A program made the position numbers and the translations under genes. The notes under the pieces are model-generated. The model saw only the letters and a list, made by a program, of their open reading frames with translations, was not told the DNA's origin and made no database searches. Source: Bordetella genomosp. 1 (lineage in GTDB: Bacteria > Pseudomonadota > Gammaproteobacteria > Burkholderiales > Burkholderiaceae_B). Taken from it: a DNA stretch of 64,000 nt. The stretch lies in the NCBI RefSeq assembly GCF_002261335.1, contig NZ_NEVL01000004.1, positions 744,001 through 808,000 of the forward strand, in the 5' to 3' direction. Positions 19,055 to 27,037 of the stretch are shown here, piece after piece (position 1 is the stretch's first letter; the number at the start of each line of letters is the position of its first letter).

Positions 19055-20613
19055 TGGACACTGCGATCGCTGCGAAAATCGGTACTGACGGCCTTTGCGT
19101 CCCCCGACTGACCGGAGGGGTATGCATACATCGCTGGATTACCCGCGGCACGCACAAGCGAAATCCATGATCGAGCGCGGTCGGACGCAGCGGTTATTGC
19201 ACTTTCCCTCGCGGCGTTGAGTCTTCGTCGAGAGCCTTCCAACTCAAACAGGCTGACTGCGCCGGCTCGATAGCTAGCCTCGTTTGCGTGAAATGCAACG
19301 AGCGCTGCGTCAACGGCTTTCGTTGACGTGTCGGCTCGTTGCTGTGAGGAAGAGAGCGCTGCGAGGGAGTCTTCAACGTCCCGCGTGGCCGTACGCAAGA
19401 TTGCCTCGAGGTTTGCCAATGAAGCGCGGTAGCGTGCTTCCGCCGCTTCCACATTGGCGGATCCTAAGCCTCCGTCAAATATCGGTACGGCGAGAGCACC
19501 ACCAATAGACCAGGTGTCGGAATGCGTCGTGGAACCCCATGCTCGAATCCACTGACCAGTTAGAAGCGCGGAGAGATCCACGCGCGGTAGCCGGTCGGCC
19601 CGAGCCACGCCGATTTCGGCGTAGCTCGCTGCAAGCTCGCGCTCTGCTGCTCTTACAGAAGGATGCTGGCGGAGCACCGTGGCGGGCATATCCAATAGAA
19701 AGGAAGGCGGGCTGGGGACTACGCTTGCAAAAGCGTTAATTCCACTGTCTTCGCTGGTAACGCCATTCCCGGCGTCCAGCAAAAATCGTGATGGCTGGGG
19801 TACGAGGCTTCGGATCGAATTTGCCTCTCGCCCACTAAGCGCGACAAGTGAATCAACCAACTCGGTGCAGAACTGTTCCTGACTCGAGCGATTCGTTTGC
19901 GCGATAAACAGATCGCTCGAAGCGCTAGCTTCGTCAACCGGTGATACGTTCCCGACGGAGAGACGTTGACGAATGAGCGACAGCTCAATTTCGCGCGAAG
20001 CGATGTCTTTGCTACGGACGGCGAGGGAATAGTTGCATGCTCGTAAGGCGACGACACTGTCGGCGATCTGCGCAATCAATGACAGCCGAGCATCTTCGGC
20101 ATCAGCGCCTCGCGCATCGAGTCGACTGCGAGCAGCATCTTCGCTTGCGCGGGCTCGTCCCCAAAGATCCAGCTCCCACGACAAACTTGGCGCCAGTGAG
20201 GCCGAGGTTGCAATGACAGCAGCCGCGCTTCCTGACTGAGCTTGGGAAGCGCCACGCGACATAGATCCATTGGCGTTCAAGTGGGGTGCGCGTCGGGCTC
20301 GGCTGACGCCGACGGCGGCCCGCGCTTCATCGACTCGCGCGGCCGCTTGGGAAAGTGTCGGGTTGTCGAGTAATGCCGACTCGACGAGAGAATCAATGGC
20401 CGGATCATCAAATCGTGTCCACCAATCTTCTTGTCGCGCCATTGCCCCCCCAGATGCGCTTTCTGGAATGTTGCTCCACGCCCCTGGCATAGCGACCTCG
20501 GGAGTTTCGTAGCGCGGTTGGATTGCGCAGCCACTCAGCCAAAGGAACGTCATCAACAGCCCTCCGCCGCGCAGTCTTGTGGGAATTCTCAAAGGGCGAG
20601 TCGGACTAGACAT
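19051..20613 (-). CDS. Outer-membrane factor lipoprotein (NodT/OprM family)
   Basis: TolC-like outer-membrane channel of 520 residues. The signal ends in a lipobox (MTFLWLSGC). The family opening YETPEVAMPGAW, the WWTRFDDPAIDSLVESAL segment and the two coiled-coil repeats (ARAAVGVSRARRAPHLN and AEIGVARADRLPRVDLS) are clear. It is the first gene of the efflux operon, an order in which the channel is made before adaptor and pump. The upstream 470 bp contain no gene but hold a paired dyad that matches one in front of the nearby tetR gene. Confidence 0.93.
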   Translation of the reverse strand: MSSPTRPLRIPTRLRGGGLLMTFLWLSGCAIQPRYETPEVAMPGAWSNIPESASGGAMARQEDWWTRFDDPAIDSLVESALLDNPTLSQAAARVDEARAAVGVSRARRAPHLNANGSMSRGASQAQSGSAAAVIATSASLAPSLSWELDLWGRARASEDAARSRLDARGADAEDARLSLIAQIADSVVALRACNYSLAVRSKDIASREIELSLIRQRLSVGNVSPVDEASASSDLFIAQTNRSSQEQFCTELVDSLVALSGREANSIRSLVPQPSRFLLDAGNGVTSEDSGINAFASVVPSPPSFLLDMPATVLRQHPSVRAAERELAASYAEIGVARADRLPRVDLSALLTGQWIRAWGSTTHSDTWSIGGALAVPIFDGGLGSANVEAAEARYRASLANLEAILRTATRDVEDSLAALSSSQQRADTSTKAVDAALVAFHANEASYRAGAVSLFELEGSRRRLNAARESAITAASDRARSWISLVRAAGNPAMYAYPSGQSGDAKAVSTDFRSDRSVQ

Positions 20614-21083
20614 GGCTGTGAGACCCTTCGCGACAGCATGCTGCTCTCAACCCGACGCCGCCGCATGGCCCGAGCGGGATGCCCCGGGCGGCGCCGCATC
20701 CCGCGCAGATGCCCATGGCCGCAGGCAAACGAAAATAGGTCTCAGTCATGCGCACATTTTGCCATAAGTGACACTAGGTGCCAATAGGGCATTTTATGCC
20801 ACTTGGCGTTTAGTGACTGTAGGCGCGACTAGGCGATAGCGGCGAGAAGTACGCCGGGAATGCCTTAAACACGGGAGCAAGGGGGCTACTGAGCCCCCCT
20901 ACCGGCTGGTGCAGGCCCCTAATCGGAAGAACACGAACCGGAAGTGGAGATACACCCCGGGCATGGCGACGCTCGCCCCGTTCACAACTGCGAATTCACC
21001 CGGCACAGGCAATGGAACAGACCGGTTGACACAGAACCGCTGCGCCCAGGCTGCGGAGATTTATTGAGCAACAACTCCTTGCA
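20614..21083. other. Promoter-bearing intergenic region of about 470 bp
   Basis: No gene is supported. The part next to the outer-membrane factor gene carries two operator-like dyads (20770-20800). A perfect 7-bp hairpin GGGGGCT/AGCCCCC at 20881-20898 lacks a T-run but could slow transcription arriving from the ferredoxin gene. Confidence 0.5.
20770..20800. promoter_or_regulatory. Paired TetR-type operator dyads before the efflux operon
   Basis: Two 13-bp dyads with centres 18 bp apart: GACACTAGGTGCC (20770-20782, one mismatch in the arms) and GGCATTTTATGCC (20788-20800, perfect arms). Both fit GGCAY-N3-RTGCC, the pattern also present upstream of tetR at 21446-21458. Repression by the nearby TetR protein is inferred. 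Confidence 0.55.
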
Positions 21084-21386
21084 TCACGACCGCGCCAGTG
21101 TAATTGCACGTTCGGGGCAAGCGGTTACGCATAGCCCACAGGCTTCACAGGCATCTGCGTTGGGAACGAAGGCTTGCTTCCACCCGTGCGCGAATCCCTT
21201 CACTTTACCTAGCCAAGTCAGGCCGACCCGCTCCTCGGCAGGAAGTACACCTGTTTCGAAGACGTTGTGAGGACAAACGGTGACGCAAGCACCTTTGCCC
21301 TCACAGCGGTTGCGATTGATCCGGGGCACAAATTTGCCCGGTGGATGCTTACACGAGGCGCCGGACTGCTCGACTGAATCATTCAT
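21084..21386 (-). CDS. Small ferredoxin (7Fe-type cysteine pattern)
   Basis: Iron-sulfur electron carrier of 100 residues. Seven cysteines fall in two groups: C28-x5-C34-x3-C38-P and C80-x2-C83-x2-C86-x3-C90-P. This spacing fits one [3Fe-4S] cluster (C28, C34, C90) and one [4Fe-4S] cluster (C38, C80, C83, C86), as in bacterial 7Fe ferredoxins. About 40 residues lie between the groups. The gene is divergent from tetR and shares its 126-bp control region, so both may be regulated by the same operator. No obvious redox partner (monooxygenase or reductase) is next to it. Confidence 0.88.
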   Translation of the reverse strand: MNDSVEQSGASCKHPPGKFVPRINRNRCEGKGACVTVCPHNVFETGVLPAEERVGLTWLGKVKGFAHGWKQAFVPNADACEACGLCVTACPERAITLARS

Positions 21387-21443
21387 GGGGCACCAGTAAA
21401 TCCTGGCCTCCTACAGGAGGCGAAAGTGGCAACGCGGAAAATT

Positions 21444-21460
21444 ATGGCACAACGTGCCAT
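21444..21460. promoter_or_regulatory. Palindromic operator between ferredoxin and tetR genes
   Basis: The 17-bp perfect dyad ATGGCAC-AAC-GTGCCAT lies in the divergent promoter region. A weaker copy (GTCTC-AAT-GTGCT, 21463-21475) follows with centre 17 bp away. The same GGCAY-N3-RTGCC core occurs before the efflux operon, which supports autoregulation by TetR together with control of both targets. Confidence 0.65.
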
Positions 21461-21512
21461 TTGTCTCAATGTGCTATCTTGTCACTTTTGAGAATTAGTC
21501 GCGGCGTCACAG

Positions 21513-22103
21513 ATGATCGATAAGACTTCCACCCTCCGTGAAAGACAAAAGCACAGCACTAAGTCGGAACTGTCTAGGCTTGGGCTCGAACTCTTCCTGA
21601 AGCAAGGGTTCGCGAACACCACAATTGACCAGATCGTCGAGCCTCTGGGCATCGCCAGGCGCACCTTCTTCCGCTACTTCGCTACCAAAGAGGAGTTGGT
21701 GTTCGCTTGGCACGCTGACAAGACCGCCCAGCTAGTCGAGGAGCTGCGAGGACGGCCGTCCGAAGAGGGGCCGATTGATGCCGTCTGTGAAACGCTGGGC
21801 TCGACTCTGAACCTTTACGACGCGATGCCAGATATGGCCTTTGCTCTCGTACGCCTTTTAAAGGAGACCCCACCTCTACTTGCGAAGGAATGCGAGAAGC
21901 GGATGGAGCGAGAGAGAGCACTGTCCGAGGTTCTTGTTGAGCGATATGGTGCTAACGAGCTCAGTCTTCTCAAAGCGCGGATCATTGTGGGGGCCGTCAC
22001 ATCGGCCTGGACCGCTGGCTTGGACGAGTGGTACGGAGAGGGTGACCAAGCAGATTTGCGGCCAATCATGGCCAGAGCGTTCGCCGCGGTGCGCGACTTG
22101 TAG
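21513..22103 (+). CDS. TetR-family transcriptional regulator
   Basis: Repressor of 196 residues. The N-terminal helix-turn-helix is clear (GLELFLKQGFANTTIDQIVE then GIARRTFFRYFATKEELVFA), and the remaining residues form the ligand-binding helical domain (about 65-196). It lies divergent from a ferredoxin gene and about 900 bp from the start of an RND efflux operon. Matching palindromes occur in both control regions. The likely job is to repress pump and ferredoxin until a small hydrophobic ligand binds. The ligand is unknown. Confidence 0.92.
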   Translation: MIDKTSTLRERQKHSTKSELSRLGLELFLKQGFANTTIDQIVEPLGIARRTFFRYFATKEELVFAWHADKTAQLVEELRGRPSEEGPIDAVCETLGSTLNLYDAMPDMAFALVRLLKETPPLLAKECEKRMERERALSEVLVERYGANELSLLKARIIVGAVTSAWTAGLDEWYGEGDQADLRPIMARAFAAVRDL

Positions 22104-22199
22104 AAGCAGCCGCTCTTCAATTTTGAACTATCCAATTTGCGGGTGTTGTTTTGCACTGAAAGCTGACCCAGCAGAGGTGCGGACGTTTTCTTAGACTGG

Positions 22200-22747
22200 T
22201 TATGTTGCGATTTCCAGATGCTGCCGGTATTCCAAGGGACTCATGCCACCGAGTGAGATTTTGATCCGATGCCGGTTATACCTGTGGATATAGGAGTCCA
22301 CCTGCCGCATGAAGCCCTCAAGCGTCGTATTGATCCAGTCGCGATGGTAATACATCTCGTTTTCAACCTTCCGAAGAAGCCCTCGCAGGCGGCGTTATCC
22401 GGTGAACACCCTTTGCGTGACATGGAACGCGCGCGGTGCGCCTTGTGCATTCGCGAGAGCCACCCAGGCCAGCGGTAATGGGCACCGCGGTCGAAGTGCA
22501 CAATCGGTCGATCCGGACTGTCTGCGACTATTTCGATGGCAGCATCCAACATGGTGTTTACAAGCTCGGCGTCCGGACGCGTGCCCACGAACCAACTGAC
22601 CACAAGCCCGTCGAAGCAGTCGATCATGGGCGACAGATATACCTTGCCCGCCGGCAAGTGGAATTCTGTGATATCGGTGAGCCATTTCTTGTTTGGCGCC
22701 ACGGCCTGGAAATCACGATTGACCAAGTTCTCCGGAGCGACGTCCTG
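22200..22747 (-). pseudogene. IS3-family transposase OrfB remnant (truncated and frameshifted)
   Basis: C-terminal integrase-core part of an IS3-type OrfB. From 22726 downwards the frame reads DFQAVAPNKKWLTDITEF, IVHFDRGAHYRWPG and SPDNAACEGFFGRLK, giving the DDE pieces. Around 22356-22366 one A is missing from an A-run, and the rest (NEMYYHRDWINTTLEGF through HRIKISLGG to a stop at 22200) continues in another frame. The N-terminal part is cut off at 22747, exactly where the next insertion sequence begins. It cannot make a working enzyme. Confidence 0.88.
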
Positions 22748-23895
22748 TGACGTGCCCCCGGAATGTCCGTACAGGTCAAAACTAGAGGTAAGGTTGCTTC
22801 TCAGCGCCCCGCGCGGGGCGAGGATGAGCCATGAAACGGTCGAGATTTACCGAAGAGCAAATCGCCTACGCGCTGCGACTGGCAGAGAGCGGTATGCCGG
22901 TGGTCGACGTATGTCGGCAGTTGGGCGTGTCGGAGGCGACTTTCTACACGTGGAAGAAGAAGTACGCCGATTTCGGGGTGAGTGAGCTGAGTAAGCTTCA
23001 GCAGCTGGAGGATGAGAACGCACGCCTGCGGCGCATCGTCGCTGATCTGACGCTGGACAAGCAGATCCTGCAGGAGGTGGTGCGAAAAAAATGTCTGAAG
23101 GCCGCCAAACGGCGCGAGCTGGCGGCATGGATTCACGAGCGCTTCCAGATCAGCGTACATCGCGCTTGCGCACTGGCGCTGCTGCAACGGTCGACCTGGT
23201 ACGCCAAGAGCCATGCGCGAGACCAAAGCGCGCTGCGCCAGCGCATTCGCGACATCGCCCTGAGTCGTCCAAGGTTCGGCTACCGGCGTGTGTTAGTGAC
23301 GCTGCAACGCGAGGGCTGAAACGTAGGCAAGAAACGCGTCTATCGTCTCTATAGCCTGGAAGGCCTGCAATTGCGGATGAAGGTCAAGCGTCGCAAACGC
23401 ATTGCTCTATCGCGAGGCAAGCCGCCAGTGCCGACCGGGCCGAACCAGCACTGGAGCATGGACTTCGTTCATGGTCAGTTGCTAGACGGACGCAGCGTTC
23501 GCATCTCGACCGTCATTGATCAATGGAGTTGCGAGAGTGTCTGCCTAGAGGCCATCTTTCGGCAGACTGGCCGGGGCGTCGGTCAGGCGCTGGACCGGTC
23601 GGCGGTCCAGCGAGGCTTGCCCAGGGCGATCACCGTGGATGACGGAACGGAATTTACGTCTCGGGCGTTGGACGACTGGGCATACCGCCGCGGCATCAAA
23701 CTTGATTACACACGCCCAGGCAAGCCGACGGATAATGGGCTGATCGAGTCGTTTAACGGGCGACTGCGTGATGAATTCCTTAACGTACATGAATTCATCA
23801 CGTTGCACGATCTGCAGCAAAAACTGAGAGCTTGGCAGGACGATTACAACCATCATCGTCTCCACGGCTCACTCGGTCATCTGACCCCGCGTGAG
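22748..23895 (+). mobile_element. IS407-group (IS3 family) insertion sequence, right end missing
   Basis: The left end TGACGTGCCCCCGG at 22748 has the TGA-N2-TGCCCCC form typical of this group. The element interrupts the IS3 remnant on its left. No matching inverted end is found on the right. Similarity to the transposase stops at about 23895, where antisense MmgE/PrpD sequence begins, so the right part was lost by deletion or rearrangement. Confidence 0.8.
22831..23895 (+). pseudogene. IS407-group transposase with in-frame stop and lost C-terminus
   Basis: OrfA-like part (MKRSRFTEEQIAYALRLAES, helix-turn-helix SEATFYTWKKKY, coiled coil) runs directly into the OrfB part in the same frame, with a 7-A run at the junction where such elements normally shift frame. 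A TGA at 23317-23319 replaces what is usually a Trp codon in EGWNVGKKRVYRLY. The DDE core is otherwise present (HWSMDFVHG, TVDDGTEF, NGLIESFNGRLRDE). Downstream of about 23895 the open frame continues into unrelated sequence up to 24372, ending in a LysR tail. The gene is inactive. Confidence 0.88.
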
Positions 23896-23897
23896 CT

Positions 23898-24190
23898 TGG
23901 CCCAGCCCCCCTTTTCCGTCCAGCATGTCCCAAGCCCCCGTCAGCCCCCGCCACGCGGCCTTCGATGCGAGCACGCCGGCTTCTGCCGCCCGCGCAGCAT
24001 GCAGAGGTTTTACATGGAGTCGGTGCGAAAAGCTTGCTGCAAACCCGCCGAAAAGGTGGCGGCGGTGCCAAGGGCATGGGCAAATTGCGCTTGACTTCAA
24101 CCGTAGGCGGAACCGGCAGCAGCGGCTGCGCCAAACGCGCCCACAGTACCGGTGCTATGCCAGTACCGCTTAAAGAATTAAACCTAGTTC
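23898..24190 (-). pseudogene. MmgE/PrpD-family (2-methylcitrate dehydratase-like) remnant
   Basis: Read on the minus strand from about 24190, the segments WHSTGTVGAFGAAAAAGSAYG, QFAHALGTAATFSAGLQQAF and KPLHAARAAEAGVLA match the middle of MmgE/PrpD proteins. They are broken by an in-frame stop after SAYG and a frameshift plus stop near the sequence encoding RTDSM. Both ends of the gene are missing. It is a decayed fragment lying antisense to the open frame that continues from the transposase. Confidence 0.75.
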
Positions 24191-24372
24191 GCGTGTTGCC
24201 TGGTTGGGAGCTACCGCGTGCAATGTTGTATGCCCTGTTTGAGAGTCGAGTGCTATCCGCGCGTGCTATTGCATTCATCGATGTCTTCAAAGCGCACCTT
24301 CACGCGCACATGGGTGCTTCGGAGGCCGTATGCGATGGCAAGCCTACTGGGTCGGCTCCCATGATCGGCTGA
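24178..24372 (+). pseudogene. LysR-type regulator C-terminal remnant
   Basis: The plus strand encodes LVRVLPGWELPRAMLYALF followed by LSARAIAFIDVF, the conserved end of the effector domain of LysR-type regulators. The HTH and most of the effector domain are absent. It is fused in frame by chance to the broken transposase frame on its left. Confidence 0.7.
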
Positions 24373-24497
24373 AAAACATAGTAACCAGACTCCAACAAAG
24401 CGGGCAGATGATATCGTCTCCCTCGCGGAATGTTTCCAGAGCAGGCAACCATCTGCTAGTTCCTGAATAAGCAAGGGCCGCATCCGCGGCTCTTGAG

Positions 24498-24692
24498 ATG
24501 CCTGGCACGTTCGATGGTCTCGAGCTACCTCGGCGGATAGTGGCAGGAATGCCAGAGATTGCGGTGCTGCTGACATCCGGACGCTATCTGCCGGTAACGG
24601 AGACACTGCCACCTTCGACGAGGTTCATGCCGAAGCCCTGGCAAGCCGGAGAAATCCTTCGGCATGTAGAAATCTTGTTCGCTTCATCGTAA
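24498..24692 (+). pseudogene. Response-regulator receiver domain remnant
   Basis: About 64 residues resembling the second half of a receiver domain of the hybrid-kinase type: GLELPRRIVAGMPEIAVLLTSG, then TRFMPKPWQAGEILRHVEIL with the conserved Lys-Pro. The phosphoacceptor aspartate half is missing. It lies head to head with a kinase fragment on the other strand, which suggests an inversion during decay. Confidence 0.65.
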
Positions 24693-24745
24693 ATTGCGCC
24701 CGGGATCGCCACAAACTCCGAGGCCGAACGCCGCTCACAAAATAA

Positions 24746-24868
24746 CCTTGGGGAAAATAGGGTGAATGTCGTGCCCTTGTTGGGAGCACTGGTCACATCG
24801 AGATAGCCGCCCGACTGGTTAACGTACCCGAACACCTGACTGAGTCCGAGGCCCGCCCCCTTGCCGGG
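24746..24868 (-). pseudogene. Histidine-kinase ATPase domain remnant (C-terminal end)
   Basis: Minus-strand residues GKGAGLGLSQVFGYVNQSGG, then DVTSAPNKGTTFTLFSP, are the G2 box and last strands of a HATPase domain. Everything before the G-box is missing, and the sequence beyond FSPRLFCER no longer resembles a kinase. Confidence 0.7.
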
Positions 24869-24988
24869 GCGCTGTCGAGGTGGATGTCACAAAGCGAAAG
24901 GAAGACCGACAACCGGGCCGTCCGGCAATTCGAGCACGGTTACATGGTCGTGCCGCCCAGGAAGCGCTAGGGGCGCGCCCGTCGCCGC

Positions 24989-25240
24989 TCAATCCCCCGA
25001 TGCCGAAATCGACCGAATGACATCACCAAGCCACCGCACGGTCGGATCGTTGTCGCGGCTTTGGTAACTGACCATCACGACCTGGTTCGCTGGCAGGGCG
25101 ATCGGCAGCTCCAGCGCTGCCAGACCGTGCTCGCGGCGCCATGAATAGGCCAGCACCTTGGGCACGGTGGCGACCGCCGACATCGCTTTCAATACGGGAG
25201 GCACGGAGGCAAAGCTGGGCACGGTGCAGACAATTTGCAA
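24989..25240 (-). pseudogene. LysR-type regulator C-terminal remnant
   Basis: About 83 residues (TVPSFASVPPVLKAMSAVA, LAALELPIALPANQVVMVSY, NDPTVRWLGDVIRS) match the second effector subdomain of LysR regulators. The DNA-binding and first effector parts are absent upstream (25241-25574). It lies on the opposite strand to the other LysR fragment and is not obviously from the same gene. Confidence 0.7.
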
Positions 25241-25574
25241 CAGCTTGGTTAAATCGCTCGGCCGGCGGCTATTGCTAGATGCTTGAACGAGCGTCCACGA
25301 AAGACTCTGGGCTCGGTTAAATCCACAGCCAAAAAGCTGACGGTCAAGGGTTCTGCAAGATCGGCCCGATCTGCCCGAGCGCCGGCTTCCTTTCTACCCG
25401 CCCTGCTTCGCACCGACTCGGTAAAAATTAGCCGACCTCGGCTCCAGAAACCCCCAAAATTCCCCCATGTTGGGGCCTCTCCCCGGGCGTCCAGCCACTG
25501 GCCCAATAGCACCACGAGCGCGCCTTCACAGCCGGGCCACGTGCCGCATAGCGAATGCGGCTCCCGCCTCGCGC
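25241..25574. other. Unassigned stretch of about 330 bp
   Basis: Open frames exist on both strands but none shows a known domain, a ribosome-binding site or a plausible start. It is most likely decayed DNA between the LysR remnant and the response regulator. Confidence 0.4.
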
Positions 25575-25952
25575 TCACCACGGCCTGCTACGTGCCCCCA
25601 TCGGGCGAAAGATGCAATCCAGCAACTGGTCGAGGTGCGCTGGCTTCGTTAGCCAGGCGTCAACTCCCGCCGGCAAGAAATTCGGCTCGGCTTCTGGGAC
25701 GCTGCCGCTGAAGATGATGACGCGAGGCGTGCATTCGCGACAGGCGACCTTCAACTGAGGCGCTAGCTCGAGGCCGGAGATGTCCGGCAGTTCGACATCC
25801 AAGAGAATCACGTCCGGCGTGAACTCGGACACCACGCGCATAGCGGAGGCGCCGTCCCCGACGGTCCGAACTGAAACGCTCGAATCCATCGTCAAGCATT
25901 CGGCGGTCAGTTCGGCCGTCATGGCATCGTCGTCGACGATAAGAACTCGCAT
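25575..25952 (-). CDS. Stand-alone response-regulator receiver protein
   Basis: Single receiver domain of 125 residues. Acidic pocket in MRVLIVDDDAMT, phosphoacceptor Asp in DVILLDVELPDISGLEL, Thr/Ser switch in RVIIFSGS and conserved Lys in AWLTKPAHLDQLL. No output domain follows, so it would act as a CheY-like or phosphorelay carrier. ATG 25952 fits the family start; an upstream in-frame start at 25997 adds 15 unmatched residues. No intact kinase is nearby, only fragments, so it may be an orphan or relic even though its own frame is intact. Confidence 0.8.
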   Translation of the reverse strand: MRVLIVDDDAMTAELTAECLTMDSSVSVRTVGDGASAMRVVSEFTPDVILLDVELPDISGLELAPQLKVACRECTPRVIIFSGSVPEAEPNFLPAGVDAWLTKPAHLDQLLDCIFRPMGARSRPW

Positions 25953-26203
25953 TGCCCGGGATCCATTACACGGCTGAAATATACCGGAACGGCGCATCAG
26001 TCAATGAACGCCGTTGCTGAGGTTTCGAGCTTTGAACTGTGCAATAGATGCGTCATGCGGTCAACTCGTGCGGTCTCCGCACTGCACCTATACTGGTGCC
26101 CCGCTGGACGCATCGATGTGTATACCAAACGCTGAAAGATGCTGAGCTGCCGCTGAAGAAGTTTGGAGTGACCAGGCCAGAAGCAGGCCCAGAAGGAGGC
26201 ATT

Positions 26204-26601
26204 ATGATCTCCCACGTTTTTTCAGCGATGTCGATTTCGACCGGTCGCTGGCTTTTCACCGCGCTGTGTTCGACTGCATAGGTATCGAACTGCGTTTCTG
26301 CAATCGCGATAGGCCTTGGGCGGCATGGCACACCGGCGACCGCCAACGGCCCTGTTTCGTAATTTGTCGACCATACACCGGTCAGCCGCATGACCCTGGT
26401 AACGGCAAGATGGTCGCTTTCATCGCACGAACCAGGGAATCTGTGCACCAAGCTCATCAGGCCGCCCTGGACAACGGAGGCGCTTGCGAGGGTCGCCCAG
26501 CACTGCACCCTCACTACCACGAGCATTACTACGGCGCATACTTTCGGGATTTCGACGGAAACAAGCTATGCGTCGCCTGCCACGCCCCGCCCAGTCAGTG
26601 A
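26204..26601 (+). pseudogene. VOC/glyoxalase-family protein, frameshifted
   Basis: Starts MISHVF and continues, after restoring one missing T in a six-T run near 26217-26222, as SDVDFDRSLAFHRAVFDCIG and later GNGKMVAFIARTRESV, HYYGAYFRDFDGNKLCV. This is the complete layout of a single-domain VOC protein of about 132 residues. Because the break is one base in a homopolymer, a sequencing error or slippage is possible; otherwise the gene is dead. Confidence 0.78.
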
Positions 26602-27037
26602 CTCTAGTCCGCAGCTCACCGCGTCATGTCCGACCCGCAGCGAGTGCGATTCGCCTCGCATTCTGAGCGTCGACGGACCCGGATTGCACAAGGCCTACGC
26701 TTGCAGGCCAGAGCTGAACGGCCGCAACGGGTCGAAAGCTGCCGGGTCGCACCGATGGCCGCCCTTGCGGATTCGAACGCGCGGCCCCGCCGTGCGTCCA
26801 AAGCAATGGCCGCCTAGTGCGGCCTTTTGCTTTGGCGGATGTTGCAGGGTCAGTGAACGTCGGCAGCCCCTCATCGCCCACCACGAAAGACCGCTCCCCA
26901 GCAACGAACGGAATCTCACATGACCGATGCCACAAAGGTGCTCTGGCATCAAAGCTGTCGTATTGCGGCGGCAATGAGTTTCGTCACTTGTCCATTCACC
27001 TGGCCCGCCGGCTGGTGCCGGGAAGTCAGGGGGCTGG
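26602..27037. other. Non-coding stretch of about 435 bp
   Basis: No supported gene. Several overlapping frames on both strands lack start signals and domains. A 10-base match to a tRNA T-arm (GGATTCGAAC at about 26769) is isolated and not part of a tRNA fold. Confidence 0.45.

Noticed and set aside
25283-25711. 142-codon plus-strand frame opposite the response regulator and its flank
   Set aside because: Antisense to a clear receiver domain and without any family features.
26760-26780. tRNA T-arm-like GGATTCGAAC, considered as an att-site copy of tRNA-Pro
   Set aside because: Only 10 bases match and the flanks differ from the tRNA 3' end, so it is not a convincing attachment site.
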